From positions 660,001 to 724,000 of the forward strand of contig NZ_CP093280.1 in NCBI RefSeq assembly GCF_026651855.1: 64,000 nucleotides of DNA. Reading direction: 5' to 3'. Position 1 is the first letter of the stretch, and each line of letters begins with the position of its first letter. The stretch is from Pseudomonas silvicola (GTDB lineage Bacteria > Pseudomonadota > Gammaproteobacteria > Pseudomonadales > Pseudomonadaceae). The position numbers were made by a program, and so were the translations under genes. This document shows positions 45,062 to 54,999 of this stretch, piece after piece. The notes beneath the pieces are model-generated. The model did not search any database. It saw only the letters and a program-made list of their open reading frames with translations, and was not told where the DNA came from.

Positions 45062-45385
45062 TCAGATAGGGCGGCTGCCATATTTGTTGTCCGGCTTCTT
45101 GGGCGGATCGGCGACCACATTGGCCTCCACTTCCTGCACTTTGCCGCCACGGGCCAGGAACTCTTCCATGGCACGGGCAAGGGCATCGCGCTCCTTGTTC
45201 TTGGCTTCAATACTAGGCAGTTCGTCTACCGACACCGCAGCCTTGGACTTGCCTTTGGCCGCAGGTGCAGGGACGTCGCCGCCATCGTCGTCGGCAACGT
45301 CTTCAGCCGCCGCTTCGAGGCCTTCCTCGGTATCGTCCTCGTCACCTACTTCGAGTTCGTCGTTTTCCAGATCATCGTCGCTCAT
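45062..45385 (-). CDS. sutA: SutA, RNA-polymerase-binding slow-growth regulator
   Basis: SutA of P. aeruginosa is a small, mostly disordered acidic protein that binds RNA polymerase and raises expression of ribosomal and housekeeping genes during slow growth. The 107-residue product has the acidic N-tail (MSDDDLENDELEVGDEDD), a short helix (VDELPSIEAKNKERDALA near 53-70, continuing EEFLARGG), and a basic Pro-rich end (PPKKPDNKYGSRPI). The position before the YjbQ and amtB genes agrees. It is monocistronic. Confidence 0.88.
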   Translation of the reverse strand: MSDDDLENDELEVGDEDDTEEGLEAAAEDVADDDGGDVPAPAAKGKSKAAVSVDELPSIEAKNKERDALARAMEEFLARGGKVQEVEANVVADPPKKPDNKYGSRPI

Positions 45386-45486
45386 GTTCTACCTCATGAC
45401 TTGCGAAAAGCAGATTATTTATAGCCCAGCCTGACCTTCTGTCGATGGCTGCCAGGAAAAATTCATATCCGTCGGTTTGCCGACGG

Positions 45487-45912
45487 TCATCGGGTGTCGC
45501 CCTGCAACGTGGCGACCACCCTGCGAGCACCGCCGTGATCACGGTGCTCGCCCAGATACACGCCTTGCCAGGTACCCAGCGCCAACCGCCCGTCCCGCAC
45601 TGGCAACGTCAACTGACAGCCTAGCAAACTGGCCTTGAAGTGTGCCGGCAGGTCATCCGCGCCTTCGTCGTTGTGCTCATAGCCGCTGTTACCCTGGGGT
45701 ACCAGGCGGTTGAAGAAACGCTCGAAGTCACGACGAACCGCGGGGTCGGCGTTTTCGTTGATGGTCAACGAGGCCGACGTATGCTGCAGCATCAGGTGCA
45801 GCAGGCCAATGCGGCATGCACGCAACTCGGGCCAGTCCGCCAGCAGTTCATCCGTTACCAGATGGAAGCCGCGCGGCCTTGGCTTCAAGGTGATCAACCG
45901 TTGCTGCCACAT
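45487..45912 (-). CDS. YjbQ family (secondary thiamine-phosphate synthase type)
   Basis: The 141-residue protein starts [20 protein letters not shown]. It has conserved [19 protein letters not shown] near 42-60, [20 protein letters not shown] near 83 and [17 protein letters not shown] near 113, the YjbQ pattern with His and Glu clusters. Some members can replace ThiE weakly; the true role is unsettled. I chose the start at 45912 over 45939, as the family opens with the W-X-X-X-L strand. Confidence 0.9.
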   Translation of the reverse strand: MWQQRLITLKPRPRGFHLVTDELLADWPELRACRIGLLHLMLQHTSASLTINENADPAVRRDFERFFNRLVPQGNSGYEHNDEGADDLPAHFKASLLGCQLTLPVRDGRLALGTWQGVYLGEHRDHGGARRVVATLQGDTR

Positions 45913-46083
45913 ACCATTCTCCACACGTTCGGGGCGCATTCTAGCGCGCTCTGGGAAAAAGCAAAGGGGCTAAATTCATCAATGCATGTAAGCCAAATGC
46001 CTACACCGAATCGATGCCGGCAACAAGCTGGAAGTTACCGCGCGCAAACCGTTTGCGCCCTGAGCAAATGACAAATCGCGGGC

Positions 46084-46114
46084 AAAAAAATGCCCGGCGA
46101 GCCGGGCATTTTTT
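46084..46114 (-). terminator. Rho-independent terminator of glnK-amtB
   Basis: TGCCCGGC (46091-46098) pairs perfectly with GCCGGGCA (46101-46108). It is flanked by seven A and six T, so it works in both directions, ten bases past the amtB stop. Confidence 0.93.
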
Positions 46115-46123
46115 CATGGGTGG

Positions 46124-47470
46124 TTACAGGTTGTAGCCACGCTCGTTGTGTTGAGCCAGGTCCAGGCCCACCGACTCTTCTTCTTCGTTGACGCGCAGGC
46201 CCATGACCATGTCCAGCACCTTGAGGATCACATACGTGACCACGGCGGTGTAGACGATGGTGAACGCCACGCCTTTGCACTGAATCCACACTTGTGCGGC
46301 GATGTCGGTCACGGTGCCGAAGCCACCCAGCGACGGTGCGGCGAACACACCGGTGAGGATAGCGCCCAGGATACCGCCGATACCGTGCACGCCGAAGGCG
46401 TCCAGGGAGTCGTCGTAGCCCAGTTTGCGTTTCAGGGTGGTGGCGCAGAAGAAGCACACCACGCCAGCAGCCAGGCCGATGACCAGCGCGCCCATCGGGC
46501 CCACGGTACCGGCGGCAGGGGTAATGGCTACCAGGCCTGCGACCACACCCGAGGCGATGCCCAGTGCACTGGGTTTGCCGTGGGTGATCCACTCGGCGAA
46601 CATCCAGCCCAGTGCGGCAGCGGCAGTGGCGATCTGGGTAACCAGCATGGCCATGCCGGCGGTGCCGTTGGCGGCCGCGGCGGAGCCGGCGTTGAAGCCG
46701 AACCAGCCTACCCACAGCATGGCAGCGCCCATCAGGGTGTAGCCCAGGTTGTGCGGAGCCATCGGGGTGGTCGGGAAGCCTTTGCGCTTGCCCAGCACCA
46801 GGCACGCCACCAGGCCAGCGATACCGGCGTTGATGTGCACCACGGTACCACCGGCGAAGTCCAGCACGCCCCAGTCACCCAGCAGCGAACCAGGACCGGA
46901 CCAGACCATGTGTGCGATCGGTGCGTAGACCAGGGTGAACCAGATGCCCATGAACACCAGCATGGCCGAGAACTTCATGCGTTCGGCGAAGGCACCGACG
47001 ATCAGCGCCGGGGTGATGATGGCGAAGGTCATCTGGAAGGTGACGAATACCGCCTCAGGAATCAGCGCCGCGGGGCCAGTGATGCTGGCAGGGGTGATGC
47101 CGGCCAGGAAAGCCTTGGCCAGGCTGCCCACGAAGGAGTTGTAGTTGACTACGCCCGCTTCCATACCGGTGGTGTCGAAAGCCATGCTGTAACCGTAGAT
47201 GGTCCACAGAATGCTGACCAGGCCCGTGATGGCGAAGCACTGCATCATTACCGAGAGGATGTTCTTGGACCGCACCATGCCGCCGTAGAACAGCGCCAGG
47301 CCCGGAATGGTCATGAACAGCACCAGCGCGGTGGACGTGAGCATCCAGGCGGTGTCGCCGGAGTTGAGCACGGGGGCGGCTGGGGTTGCCACCTCGTCTG
47401 CAGCCATCGCAAGCGTTGGCAAAACGAGGGACAAAAGGGCTCCTAGCCCTGCGAAGCGACGCAGAGTCAT
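46124..47470 (-). CDS. amtB: Ammonium transporter AmtB
   Basis: This is the ammonium channel of the inner membrane, gated by GlnK. The 448-residue precursor has a cleavable signal (MTLRRFAGLGALLSLVLPTLAMAA) and eleven membrane helices. Typical motifs are WMLTSTALVLFMTIPGLALFY near 44-64, the twin-His region (GGTVVHINAGIAGL and AFGVHGIGGILGAI), and FAGLALFYGG-type Phe gating residues. It lies 36 bases after glnK on the same strand, so glnK-amtB is an operon. Nitrogen control is expected from the family, but I found no convincing sigma-54 site. Confidence 0.97.
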   Translation of the reverse strand: MTLRRFAGLGALLSLVLPTLAMAADEVATPAAPVLNSGDTAWMLTSTALVLFMTIPGLALFYGGMVRSKNILSVMMQCFAITGLVSILWTIYGYSMAFDTTGMEAGVVNYNSFVGSLAKAFLAGITPASITGPAALIPEAVFVTFQMTFAIITPALIVGAFAERMKFSAMLVFMGIWFTLVYAPIAHMVWSGPGSLLGDWGVLDFAGGTVVHINAGIAGLVACLVLGKRKGFPTTPMAPHNLGYTLMGAAMLWVGWFGFNAGSAAAANGTAGMAMLVTQIATAAAALGWMFAEWITHGKPSALGIASGVVAGLVAITPAAGTVGPMGALVIGLAAGVVCFFCATTLKRKLGYDDSLDAFGVHGIGGILGAILTGVFAAPSLGGFGTVTDIAAQVWIQCKGVAFTIVYTAVVTYVILKVLDMVMGLRVNEEEESVGLDLAQHNERGYNL

Positions 47471-47506
47471 GTTGTTATCTCCTGGGGCGTTGGGGTTTGG
47501 GGCGGC

Positions 47507-48256
<750 letters not shown>

Positions 48257-48517
48257 ATGCTTGCGCCCAAAGCCTTCCTCGACGCCCTCGGCGACCACGC
48301 CTCTCGCCTGTTCAGCAGCGACTCCGCCCAACCGCGCGCGGAACTGGAAAGCCAGTTCAAGCTGCTGCTGCAAAGCGGGTTCAGCAAGCTGGACCTGGTC
48401 AGCCGGGAAGAATTCGACAGCCAGATGGTCGTGCTGGCCCGCACCCGCGCGCGCCTGGAAGCGCTGGAGGCCAAGGTGGCTGAATTGGAAGCGCGCCTGA
48501 CGTCCCCCACCCCATAG
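48257..48517 (+). CDS. ubiK: UbiK (YqiC/BMFP) ubiquinone biosynthesis accessory factor
   Basis: UbiK assists the Ubi complex together with UbiJ. The 86-residue protein starts MLAPKAFLDALGDHASRLF. It has an amphipathic N-helix, then SGFSKLDLVSREEFDSQMVV near 40-59 and a C-terminal coiled coil (ARLEALEAKVAELEARL), the trimeric BMFP pattern. The long open frame upstream from 48032 is not coding. A REP-like palindrome follows. Confidence 0.9.
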   Translation: MLAPKAFLDALGDHASRLFSSDSAQPRAELESQFKLLLQSGFSKLDLVSREEFDSQMVVLARTRARLEALEAKVAELEARLTSPTP

Positions 48518-48527
48518 TCAGCCTTTG

Positions 48528-48583
48528 CGGGAGCTGGCCTGCCAGCGCGCTTTTCCCCAACGCTTGCTGGCAAGCCGGCTGCC
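48528..48583. repeat. REP-like palindrome after ubiK
   Basis: GGGAGCTGGCCTGCCAGCG pairs with CGCTTGCTGGCAAGCCGGC, imperfectly, around TTTTCCCCAA. The GCTGGCAAGCCGGCT core is the second REP-like type in the window. Confidence 0.65.
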
Positions 48584-48632
48584 ACACGCTCTACACTCCA
48601 GCCTTCATCTGAAGGACTGGAGGCACACGCCG

Positions 48633-49544
48633 ATGAACCGCAACGAATTGCGCAAGGCCGACATCAACCTCATGGTGGTGTTCGAGACCTTGATGCTGGA
48701 ACGCAACGTCACCCGCGTCGCGGAAAAGCTGTTCCTTGGCCAGCCCACCATCAGCTCGGCGCTCAACCGCCTGCGCACCATGTTCAACGACCCGCTGTTC
48801 GTGCGTGTCGGCCACCGCATGGAGCCCACAGCCCGCGCCGAAGAACTGGCCCGCCACCTGTCCCCGGCCCTGGACGCCCTGTCCATCGCCATCAGCCTCA
48901 GCCACGACTTCGACCCGGCCGTCAGCACCTCCACCTTCCGCATCGGCCTGTCCGACGACGTCGAATTCGGCCTGCTGCCGCCCTTGCTGCGCGCCCTGCG
49001 CCTGGAAGCGCCGAAGGTGGTGTTCGTGGTCCAGCACGTCGACTACTGGCGGGTCCCCGACCTGCTCGCCTCCGGCGAAATCACCGTGGGCATCAGCCAG
49101 ACCCGCGGCCTGCCGGCCAACGCCAAGCGCAAACTGCTGCGCCGCATTCAGCCACGCATCCTGCGCGCCGACAAATCCGACCACCCCCTGACCCTGGACG
49201 AATACTGCGCCCGCCCCCACGTGCTGGTGTCACACATGGCCAATACCAGTGGCGTGGTGGATGAGTGGCTGGAAGAGATCGGGCGCAAGCGTAACGTCGT
49301 GCTTTCGGTACCCCAATACAGCGCCTTGCCTGCGCTGCTGGCGGGCACCGACCTGCTGGCCGGGGCGCCGGACTATGCGGCGAATGCCATGGTGGGGTAT
49401 GGGAACCTGTACACCGAGCCACTGCCGTTCGATACGCCGACACTGGATTTGTCGATGGTGTGGCTGAGTGTGATGGACACGGATCCTGGCGAGCGATGGT
49501 TGAGGTCGCGGTTGGAGGCATTCATGAGCGATTTGCCCAGATAA
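48633..49544 (+). CDS. LysR-type transcriptional regulator
   Basis: The 303-residue regulator has an N-terminal winged helix (LMVVFETLMLERNVTRVAEK near 11-30 and GQPTISSALNRLRTMFNDPL near 35-54) and a periplasmic-binding-fold effector domain. The N-terminal NELRKADINLMVVF resembles the NodD/LeuO-type branch. No partner gene is divergent; ubiK upstream and yifB downstream are on the same strand. The regulon and ligand are unknown. Confidence 0.88.
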   Translation: MNRNELRKADINLMVVFETLMLERNVTRVAEKLFLGQPTISSALNRLRTMFNDPLFVRVGHRMEPTARAEELARHLSPALDALSIAISLSHDFDPAVSTSTFRIGLSDDVEFGLLPPLLRALRLEAPKVVFVVQHVDYWRVPDLLASGEITVGISQTRGLPANAKRKLLRRIQPRILRADKSDHPLTLDEYCARPHVLVSHMANTSGVVDEWLEEIGRKRNVVLSVPQYSALPALLAGTDLLAGAPDYAANAMVGYGNLYTEPLPFDTPTLDLSMVWLSVMDTDPGERWLRSRLEAFMSDLPR

Positions 49545-49605
49545 TCAGACACATTCCAAACGATGCCGTAGCGAGCCTTGTCTACGCCAAGCGCTTTTGA
49601 AGGCT

Positions 49606-49646
49606 CCTTGTGGGACCGGGCAAAGCTCGGGAAGCAGGCACCGCGG
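49606..49646. repeat. REP-like element, single arm
   Basis: CCTTGTGGGACCGGGCAAAG then CTCGGGAAGCAGGCACCGCGG is one arm of the family palindrome; the second arm is missing. It lies between the LysR gene and yifB. Confidence 0.65.
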
Positions 49647-49743
49647 AAACACCCTGCCGCAATATCCAGCGCCCAGCCGGCCCGCCACCCACTACCCTTC
49701 AGACACCGCAGGAAGCGGCCCCCCTTCAACGCACGGAGCAACC

Positions 49744-51237
49744 ATGTCCCTAGCCATCGTCCACAGCCGCGCCCAGGTCGGTGTCGGCGCGCCGGCCGTC
49801 ACGGTGGAAACCCACCTTGCCAATGGCCTGCCTTCGCTCACGCTGGTAGGCCTGCCGGAAGCCTCGGTCAAGGAGAGCAAGGACCGCGTGCGCAGCGCCA
49901 TCGTCAATTCGCAGCTCAACTTCCCGGCACGCCGTATCACCCAGAACCTGGCACCCGCCGACCTCCCCAAGGACGGTGGGCGCTACGACCTGGCCATCGC
50001 ATTGGGCATACTCGCCGCCAGTGGCCAGTTTCCCAGCGCGGCACTGCGTGATGTGGAATGCCTGGGCGAATTGGCGCTGTCCGGCGCCATACGCCCGGTT
50101 CAGGGCGTGCTGCCTGCGGCACTGGCGGCGCGGGAGGCGGGACGGGCGCTGGTGGTGCCTTGCGAGAACGCCGAGGAAGCCAGCCTGGCCTCCGGGCTGG
50201 TGGTCATAGCCGCCAGCAACCTGCTGGAGCTGGTCTGTCACTTCAATGAGCAGCAGCGTATCAGCCCGTTCAGCTCCAATGGCCTCATCCTGCTCAACCG
50301 CCCCTACCCGGACCTCAGCGAGGTACAGGGCCAGCAGGCCGCCAAGCGCGCATTGCTGGTCGCTGCCGCGGGAGCGCATAACCTGCTGTTCAGCGGCCCC
50401 CCGGGTACCGGCAAGACCCTGCTCGCCAGCCGCCTGCCCGGGCTGTTGCCGCCGTTGGACGAACGCGAAGCGCTGGAGGTGGCGGCCATTCAATCAGTCG
50501 CCAGCCTCGCACCGTTGACGCACTGGCCGCAGCGGCCGTTCCGCCATCCCCACCACTCGGCTTCCGGCGCCGCGCTGGTCGGGGGTGGCAGCCGTCCGCA
50601 ACCAGGGGAAATTACCTTGGCCCACCATGGGGTGCTCTTCCTCGACGAACTTCCTGAATTCGATCGCAAGGTACTGGAGGTGCTGCGTGAACCCCTGGAG
50701 TCCGGCGAAATAGTCATCGCCCGCGCCCGCGACAAGATCCGCTTCCCGGCGCGCTTTCAACTGGTCGCCGCCATGAACCCCTGCCCCTGTGGATATCTCG
50801 GCGACCCCAGCAGCCGCTGCAGTTGCAGCACCGACCAGATCGCCCGGTACCGCAACAAGCTATCGGGCCCGCTGCTGGACCGCATCGACCTGCACCTGAC
50901 CGTCGCCCGCGAAACCACGGCCCTGAACCCAACCCCGCAACCCGGCGACGATACCGCTCATGCTGCGGCCCGCGTGGCCGCCGCCCGCGAACGGCAGTTC
51001 AAGCGCCAGGGTTGCGCCAATGCCTTCCTCGACCTGCCGGGGCTGAAAGCCCATTGCAAGTTATCCACAGCCGATGAGCACTGGCTGGAAACCGCGTGCG
51101 AGCGGCTGACGTTATCGTTGCGGGCCGCGCACCGGCTGTTGAAGGTGGCGCGGACATTGGCCGACCTGGAGGAAGTCGCGCAGATAGGACGCGGCCATGT
51201 GGCGGAGGCATTGCAGTATCGGCCCAGCAGCCAGTAA
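49744..51237 (+). CDS. yifB: YifB/ComM family Mg-chelatase-like AAA+ ATPase
   Basis: The 497-residue protein has an N-terminal ChlI/Lon-like domain (MSLAIVHSRAQVGVGAPAV, then GLPSLTLVGLPEASVKESKD), a AAA+ core with Walker A SGPPGTGKTLLASRLPG near 216-232 and sensor FLDELPEFDRKVLEVLREPL near 300, and a C-terminal lid. A Cys-rich CPCGYLGDPSSRCSC segment near 347 is a family hallmark. ComM of Vibrio and related species is a branch-migration helicase in natural transformation; that role is plausible, not shown. Confidence 0.94.
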   Translation: MSLAIVHSRAQVGVGAPAVTVETHLANGLPSLTLVGLPEASVKESKDRVRSAIVNSQLNFPARRITQNLAPADLPKDGGRYDLAIALGILAASGQFPSAALRDVECLGELALSGAIRPVQGVLPAALAAREAGRALVVPCENAEEASLASGLVVIAASNLLELVCHFNEQQRISPFSSNGLILLNRPYPDLSEVQGQQAAKRALLVAAAGAHNLLFSGPPGTGKTLLASRLPGLLPPLDEREALEVAAIQSVASLAPLTHWPQRPFRHPHHSASGAALVGGGSRPQPGEITLAHHGVLFLDELPEFDRKVLEVLREPLESGEIVIARARDKIRFPARFQLVAAMNPCPCGYLGDPSSRCSCSTDQIARYRNKLSGPLLDRIDLHLTVARETTALNPTPQPGDDTAHAAARVAAARERQFKRQGCANAFLDLPGLKAHCKLSTADEHWLETACERLTLSLRAAHRLLKVARTLADLEEVAQIGRGHVAEALQYRPSSQ

Positions 51238-51336
51238 CAAATAGAAAAAACGACTGGTTATAGTTTCGCTTATTTCGGACAGGGGGGTCAGAAACTGGAA
51301 TCCATCGCGATGAACCAGACGTCCGGTTCCCTCATC

Positions 51337-53340
51337 TCACGATTTTTGACACCACCGCCGCCACACCGACCGAACCTGCCCCACCGCTACCTGCGCCAAC
51401 TCCCGCCGCCGCGCGGTCAACCGAATGTCCACCTCCAGCGCCTCCTGCAGCCGTGCGCTCACTTCATCCAATAGCTGCAACACCTCCGGCGCCGGCCGCA
51501 CCTGTTTCAGCAACCGCGCCACATCGCGCAAGTAGCGGTCACGCTCGCGGGCCAATGACCCGCTGGCATCCACCAGGCAGCCGCGCAAGTGCAGCAACTC
51601 GCCACCCAGGTCCAGCCCATAAAGGCCATCATGCCAATGCAGGTTCGGCTCGTCCGGGTGCGCATTGCGGTAACGCGCCAAGCGCATCAACCGGTCAGCC
51701 ATGCGGCCGCCAAACCAGCCTTCGGCCTGCGCCAAGGGGCGCCGGGCCAGCTGCGACAGGTCGGCCAGCGAAGCTTCCACCAACCGTCGGTAATGCCGCG
51801 CCCCGGGGCCCAGGGTGACCAACCGGAACACCACCACGGCGATCCCCACACCAATCATCGTCGCCAGCGCCTTGTTCAGGAACTGCTCCAGGTCGTAGGT
51901 CATGGCGTTGCTGGGGGCGACGTTGTTGACGAAAAAGATGCAGAACGATGAAGCGACAGGCGCGATGCTCGGCTGGCTCAGGCACAGCGATGCCATGAAC
52001 AACGGCACGCCAAGCCCCAGGCAGAGCATGGGAAACCCTTCCCAGCCGGGTAGCAGCCCGTAAGCCACCAGTGCAGCCACCGGCACCGACAGGGCAATGC
52101 CCTTGAGAAAATTCATGGCCGCGCCCGCCGGGGCCTCACGGCCCGCGAACAGGCTCAGTACAACGCCGCTGATGGACACCGCGCCCAGGCCCGCGGGCCA
52201 GGCGGTAAACACCCACAACGCGGCTACCGCGAGAAAGGCCAGGGCGCTGCGCAAGCCGGACATGACGCCCTGCTCGATATCCCGGTGCCACGCCAAAGGG
52301 CCGGGCGCATCAGTGACTTCATCACCCTGCTCGACCGCGGTGAGGGTCTGGGCAGCGACAGTGGCCAGGCGCAGCACTACCGTCAGGCGCATCAGGCAGG
52401 CATGCAGCTGAGGTTCCAGCCCTCGCACCAGCAAAGTTTCATCGACCACCACGGCTTGCTGGTTGAGCGCCGTTTCGCCGCCATCAGCCAAGGCTTGGGC
52501 CACACTGGCGATGATCGGGTCGATAACCTCACCGGCGCGCTGATCCAGCATCAAACGTTGGCGCGCCACACCTCGGGCAACCCGTAGCAGGCTCAGCAAG
52601 TCACGGCTCATCACCCGTAGCGCCTGGGCCCGCAGGCGACCGAGTGGCCCTTCAAACGCTGCGTGGTCGCGCTGGGCGTCCACCGAGACGATACGCCCCA
52701 TGGCGTCCAGCAAGCCTTTGCGCTGGTCCACGCCCAGCAGCTCCGACGCGGCGGCAGCCATGCCCGATTGCCAGGCACCACGGGCCTGCACTGCCAATTG
52801 ATGTTCGATACGCCGCGGCCACAGCACAGTACTCACCAGGGACGCGCAGAGAATGCCCAACGTGATTTCGAAAAACCGCGCCTGGGCCTGGTCGAAGACG
52901 TTCAGGGGCGCAGCGGTGGCAGGCAGGGCGATGATGGCCGTGGTGTAGCCCGCCAGCACGAACCCATACGAAGCGTTGTTGCGGTACAACGATGCCCCCG
53001 CCGTGCAGAACCCCAGCCACAACGCCATGCACCACAGGAACAACCACGAAGCCTGGCCGAACAGGCCGATCATGCCGAGGGAAACCACGGCACCGACAAA
53101 GGTGCCCAGCAACCGGTAGGCGCCTTTGGACAGTACCATCCCGCTCAACGGCTGGTTGACGATGAACACGGTCGTCAGCGCCCACTGTGGCTGCTGCATC
53201 TGCAGAATGAACGCCAGGTACAGAGCCAGGCCGCCGCCAAGCATGTTTTTGAGGGCGAACTGCAGCGCCGGTGTCGACGGGTTGAACACGGCCCTGGAGA
53301 AATCGCTCAATGCACGCGGAAGGAACGTCATTTGCTGCAA
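51337..53340 (-). CDS. FUSC-family inner-membrane transporter (aromatic acid exporter-like)
   Basis: The 667-residue protein has the two-block pattern of FUSC/AaeB/YccS proteins. Helices at about 27-180 (ALKNMLGGGLALYLAFIL, TVFIVNQPLSGMVLSKGAYR) are followed by a cytoplasmic region, a second helical block at about 350-510, and a soluble tail. Such proteins export aromatic carboxylic acids or toxic compounds in some species; the substrate here is unknown. It stands alone, converging on yifB and divergent from the channel gene. Confidence 0.88.
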   Translation of the reverse strand: MQQMTFLPRALSDFSRAVFNPSTPALQFALKNMLGGGLALYLAFILQMQQPQWALTTVFIVNQPLSGMVLSKGAYRLLGTFVGAVVSLGMIGLFGQASWLFLWCMALWLGFCTAGASLYRNNASYGFVLAGYTTAIIALPATAAPLNVFDQAQARFFEITLGILCASLVSTVLWPRRIEHQLAVQARGAWQSGMAAAASELLGVDQRKGLLDAMGRIVSVDAQRDHAAFEGPLGRLRAQALRVMSRDLLSLLRVARGVARQRLMLDQRAGEVIDPIIASVAQALADGGETALNQQAVVVDETLLVRGLEPQLHACLMRLTVVLRLATVAAQTLTAVEQGDEVTDAPGPLAWHRDIEQGVMSGLRSALAFLAVAALWVFTAWPAGLGAVSISGVVLSLFAGREAPAGAAMNFLKGIALSVPVAALVAYGLLPGWEGFPMLCLGLGVPLFMASLCLSQPSIAPVASSFCIFFVNNVAPSNAMTYDLEQFLNKALATMIGVGIAVVVFRLVTLGPGARHYRRLVEASLADLSQLARRPLAQAEGWFGGRMADRLMRLARYRNAHPDEPNLHWHDGLYGLDLGGELLHLRGCLVDASGSLARERDRYLRDVARLLKQVRPAPEVLQLLDEVSARLQEALEVDIRLTARRRELAQVAVGQVRSVWRRWCQKS

Positions 53341-53474
53341 TCTACATAGCTAGCTAACGATTAGCATCTTAACCATGTCGCCTGCCAATCACCAACGCTT
53401 TTCGTTAGGCCGCCGGTGGCGGGCCGGCCGATACTCGAACACACTAGGACAGCAGATTTGCCTCAGGGACGCCC

Positions 53475-54911
53475 ATGTTCACACTCATCAGCAATCATCC
53501 ATTGGCCATCGGCACCGTGCTGCTGTTGCTCGACCTGGCAGTCTGGCATTCCATCGCGCAGAAGCATCGGCTCGCGCGACTGGCTACCCGGGTCACGGCA
53601 TTCATCTTGTTCAGCTGGGTGCTCAATTCCACGGGCATGAGCCCGCTGACGCCCGCGCCCTGGCCGGACGACGCCACCTTGAACATGGTCGCCAGCCTGC
53701 TGGAGATCATGTGGTGGCTGTTCGCCGCGCGGGTGCTGACGGTGATCCTCGGCGTGGTGCTGTTTCAGCGCAACGGCCATGCCGGGCGCCTGCTGCAGGA
53801 AGTGATGGGGGCGGTAATCTTCCTGATCGCCATCGTCGCGGCCGCTGCTTATGTGATGCAACTACCGGTCAAAGGCCTGCTGGCCACCTCGGGGGCCATG
53901 GCGATCATCGTCGGCCTGGCGTTGCAAAGCACCCTCAGCGACGTGTTTTCCGGCATTGTGCTCAATACTACCAAGCCGTATCAGGTGGATGACTGGATAT
54001 CCATCGACGGCACCGAAGGCAAGGTGGTGGACATCGACTGGCGCGCCACGCACTTGATGACCAGCAACGGCGCCATGGCGGTGATTCCCAACTCGTTGGC
54101 GGCCAAGGCCAAGCTGCTCAACTTCAGCCGCCCGATCAACATGCACGGGGTTTCCATCCGCATCGCCGTGCCGGCCCAGGTGCGGCCACGCAAGGTACTC
54201 GATGCGCTGGAGAAGGCCTTGCAAGGCACTACCGCCCTGCTGATTTCACCCAAGCCGAAGGTTGCCGTGAAGGAGTCGACACTGGAATACATGGAGTACG
54301 AGGCCAGCGGGTTCATTCGCTCCATGGACCAGAAGACCGAGGCACAGAACCTGTTGTTCGACCTGGCGCACCGGCATTTGCAAGCCTCGGGGGTGAACTG
54401 GGCCAGCGAAGCAACGGACCGCCCGTGGTCACGGCCACGCGCCCTGCTGGAAGATGTTCGCGTATTTCGCTCGCTGAGCAACGATGACAAGGACCATTTG
54501 GCCGAGCGCATGATCTCGGTGGAATACCCCGAAGACCAGCTGATCCTGGCCTACGGTGCTACCTCCGACGACCTGCTGGTGATTGGCACGGGGGTGGTGT
54601 CGGCCAGTATCAAGGATGGCGAAAAGCTCATCGAGGCCGGGCGCATGGGCCCTGGTGAAATACTGGGCGAAGACAACCTGGTATCCGAAGGTGCGTCGAT
54701 GGCTGAATTCCGCACCCTGACCACCTGCATTCTGTACCGCATCGATAAACAGGAACTGAAGGCGTGCATGGTCGACCGCAGCGAAGTGCGCGCCGCGTTT
54801 ACCAAACTGCAGCACTACCGCCAGCACAAGAGCCAGTCATTGCTGCTACAAAGACCGCCGGAGGTGCGCAAGGGCGGTTTCCTCAGCTGGCTGCACATCA
54901 AGGAACGCTGA
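53475..54911 (+). CDS. MscS-type mechanosensitive channel with cyclic-nucleotide-binding domain
   Basis: The 478-residue protein has several N-terminal membrane helices. The MscS pore and beta domain follow (LLATSGAMAIIVGLALQSTL near 135-154, DWISIDGTEGKVVDIDWRAT near 174-193, VIPNSLAAKAKLLNFS near 203-218). A C-terminal cNMP-binding-like domain runs from about 330 to 450 (FRSLSNDDKDHLAERM, MGPGEILGEDNLVSEGASM, the phosphate-binding-cassette region). Related bacterial channels are gated or modulated by cyclic nucleotides. The cassette lacks an obvious conserved R-X-A-T ligand motif, so binding is uncertain. Confidence 0.88.
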   Translation: MFTLISNHPLAIGTVLLLLDLAVWHSIAQKHRLARLATRVTAFILFSWVLNSTGMSPLTPAPWPDDATLNMVASLLEIMWWLFAARVLTVILGVVLFQRNGHAGRLLQEVMGAVIFLIAIVAAAAYVMQLPVKGLLATSGAMAIIVGLALQSTLSDVFSGIVLNTTKPYQVDDWISIDGTEGKVVDIDWRATHLMTSNGAMAVIPNSLAAKAKLLNFSRPINMHGVSIRIAVPAQVRPRKVLDALEKALQGTTALLISPKPKVAVKESTLEYMEYEASGFIRSMDQKTEAQNLLFDLAHRHLQASGVNWASEATDRPWSRPRALLEDVRVFRSLSNDDKDHLAERMISVEYPEDQLILAYGATSDDLLVIGTGVVSASIKDGEKLIEAGRMGPGEILGEDNLVSEGASMAEFRTLTTCILYRIDKQELKACMVDRSEVRAAFTKLQHYRQHKSQSLLLQRPPEVRKGGFLSWLHIKER

Positions 54912-54999
54912 TCGCAGCCAGGTACTTTGCAGCAGCAACTGCCTTCTGACACAACGCATCGAGCCTGACGCGGCCGGGGCCGCCGTTGCACGGGTTGGG

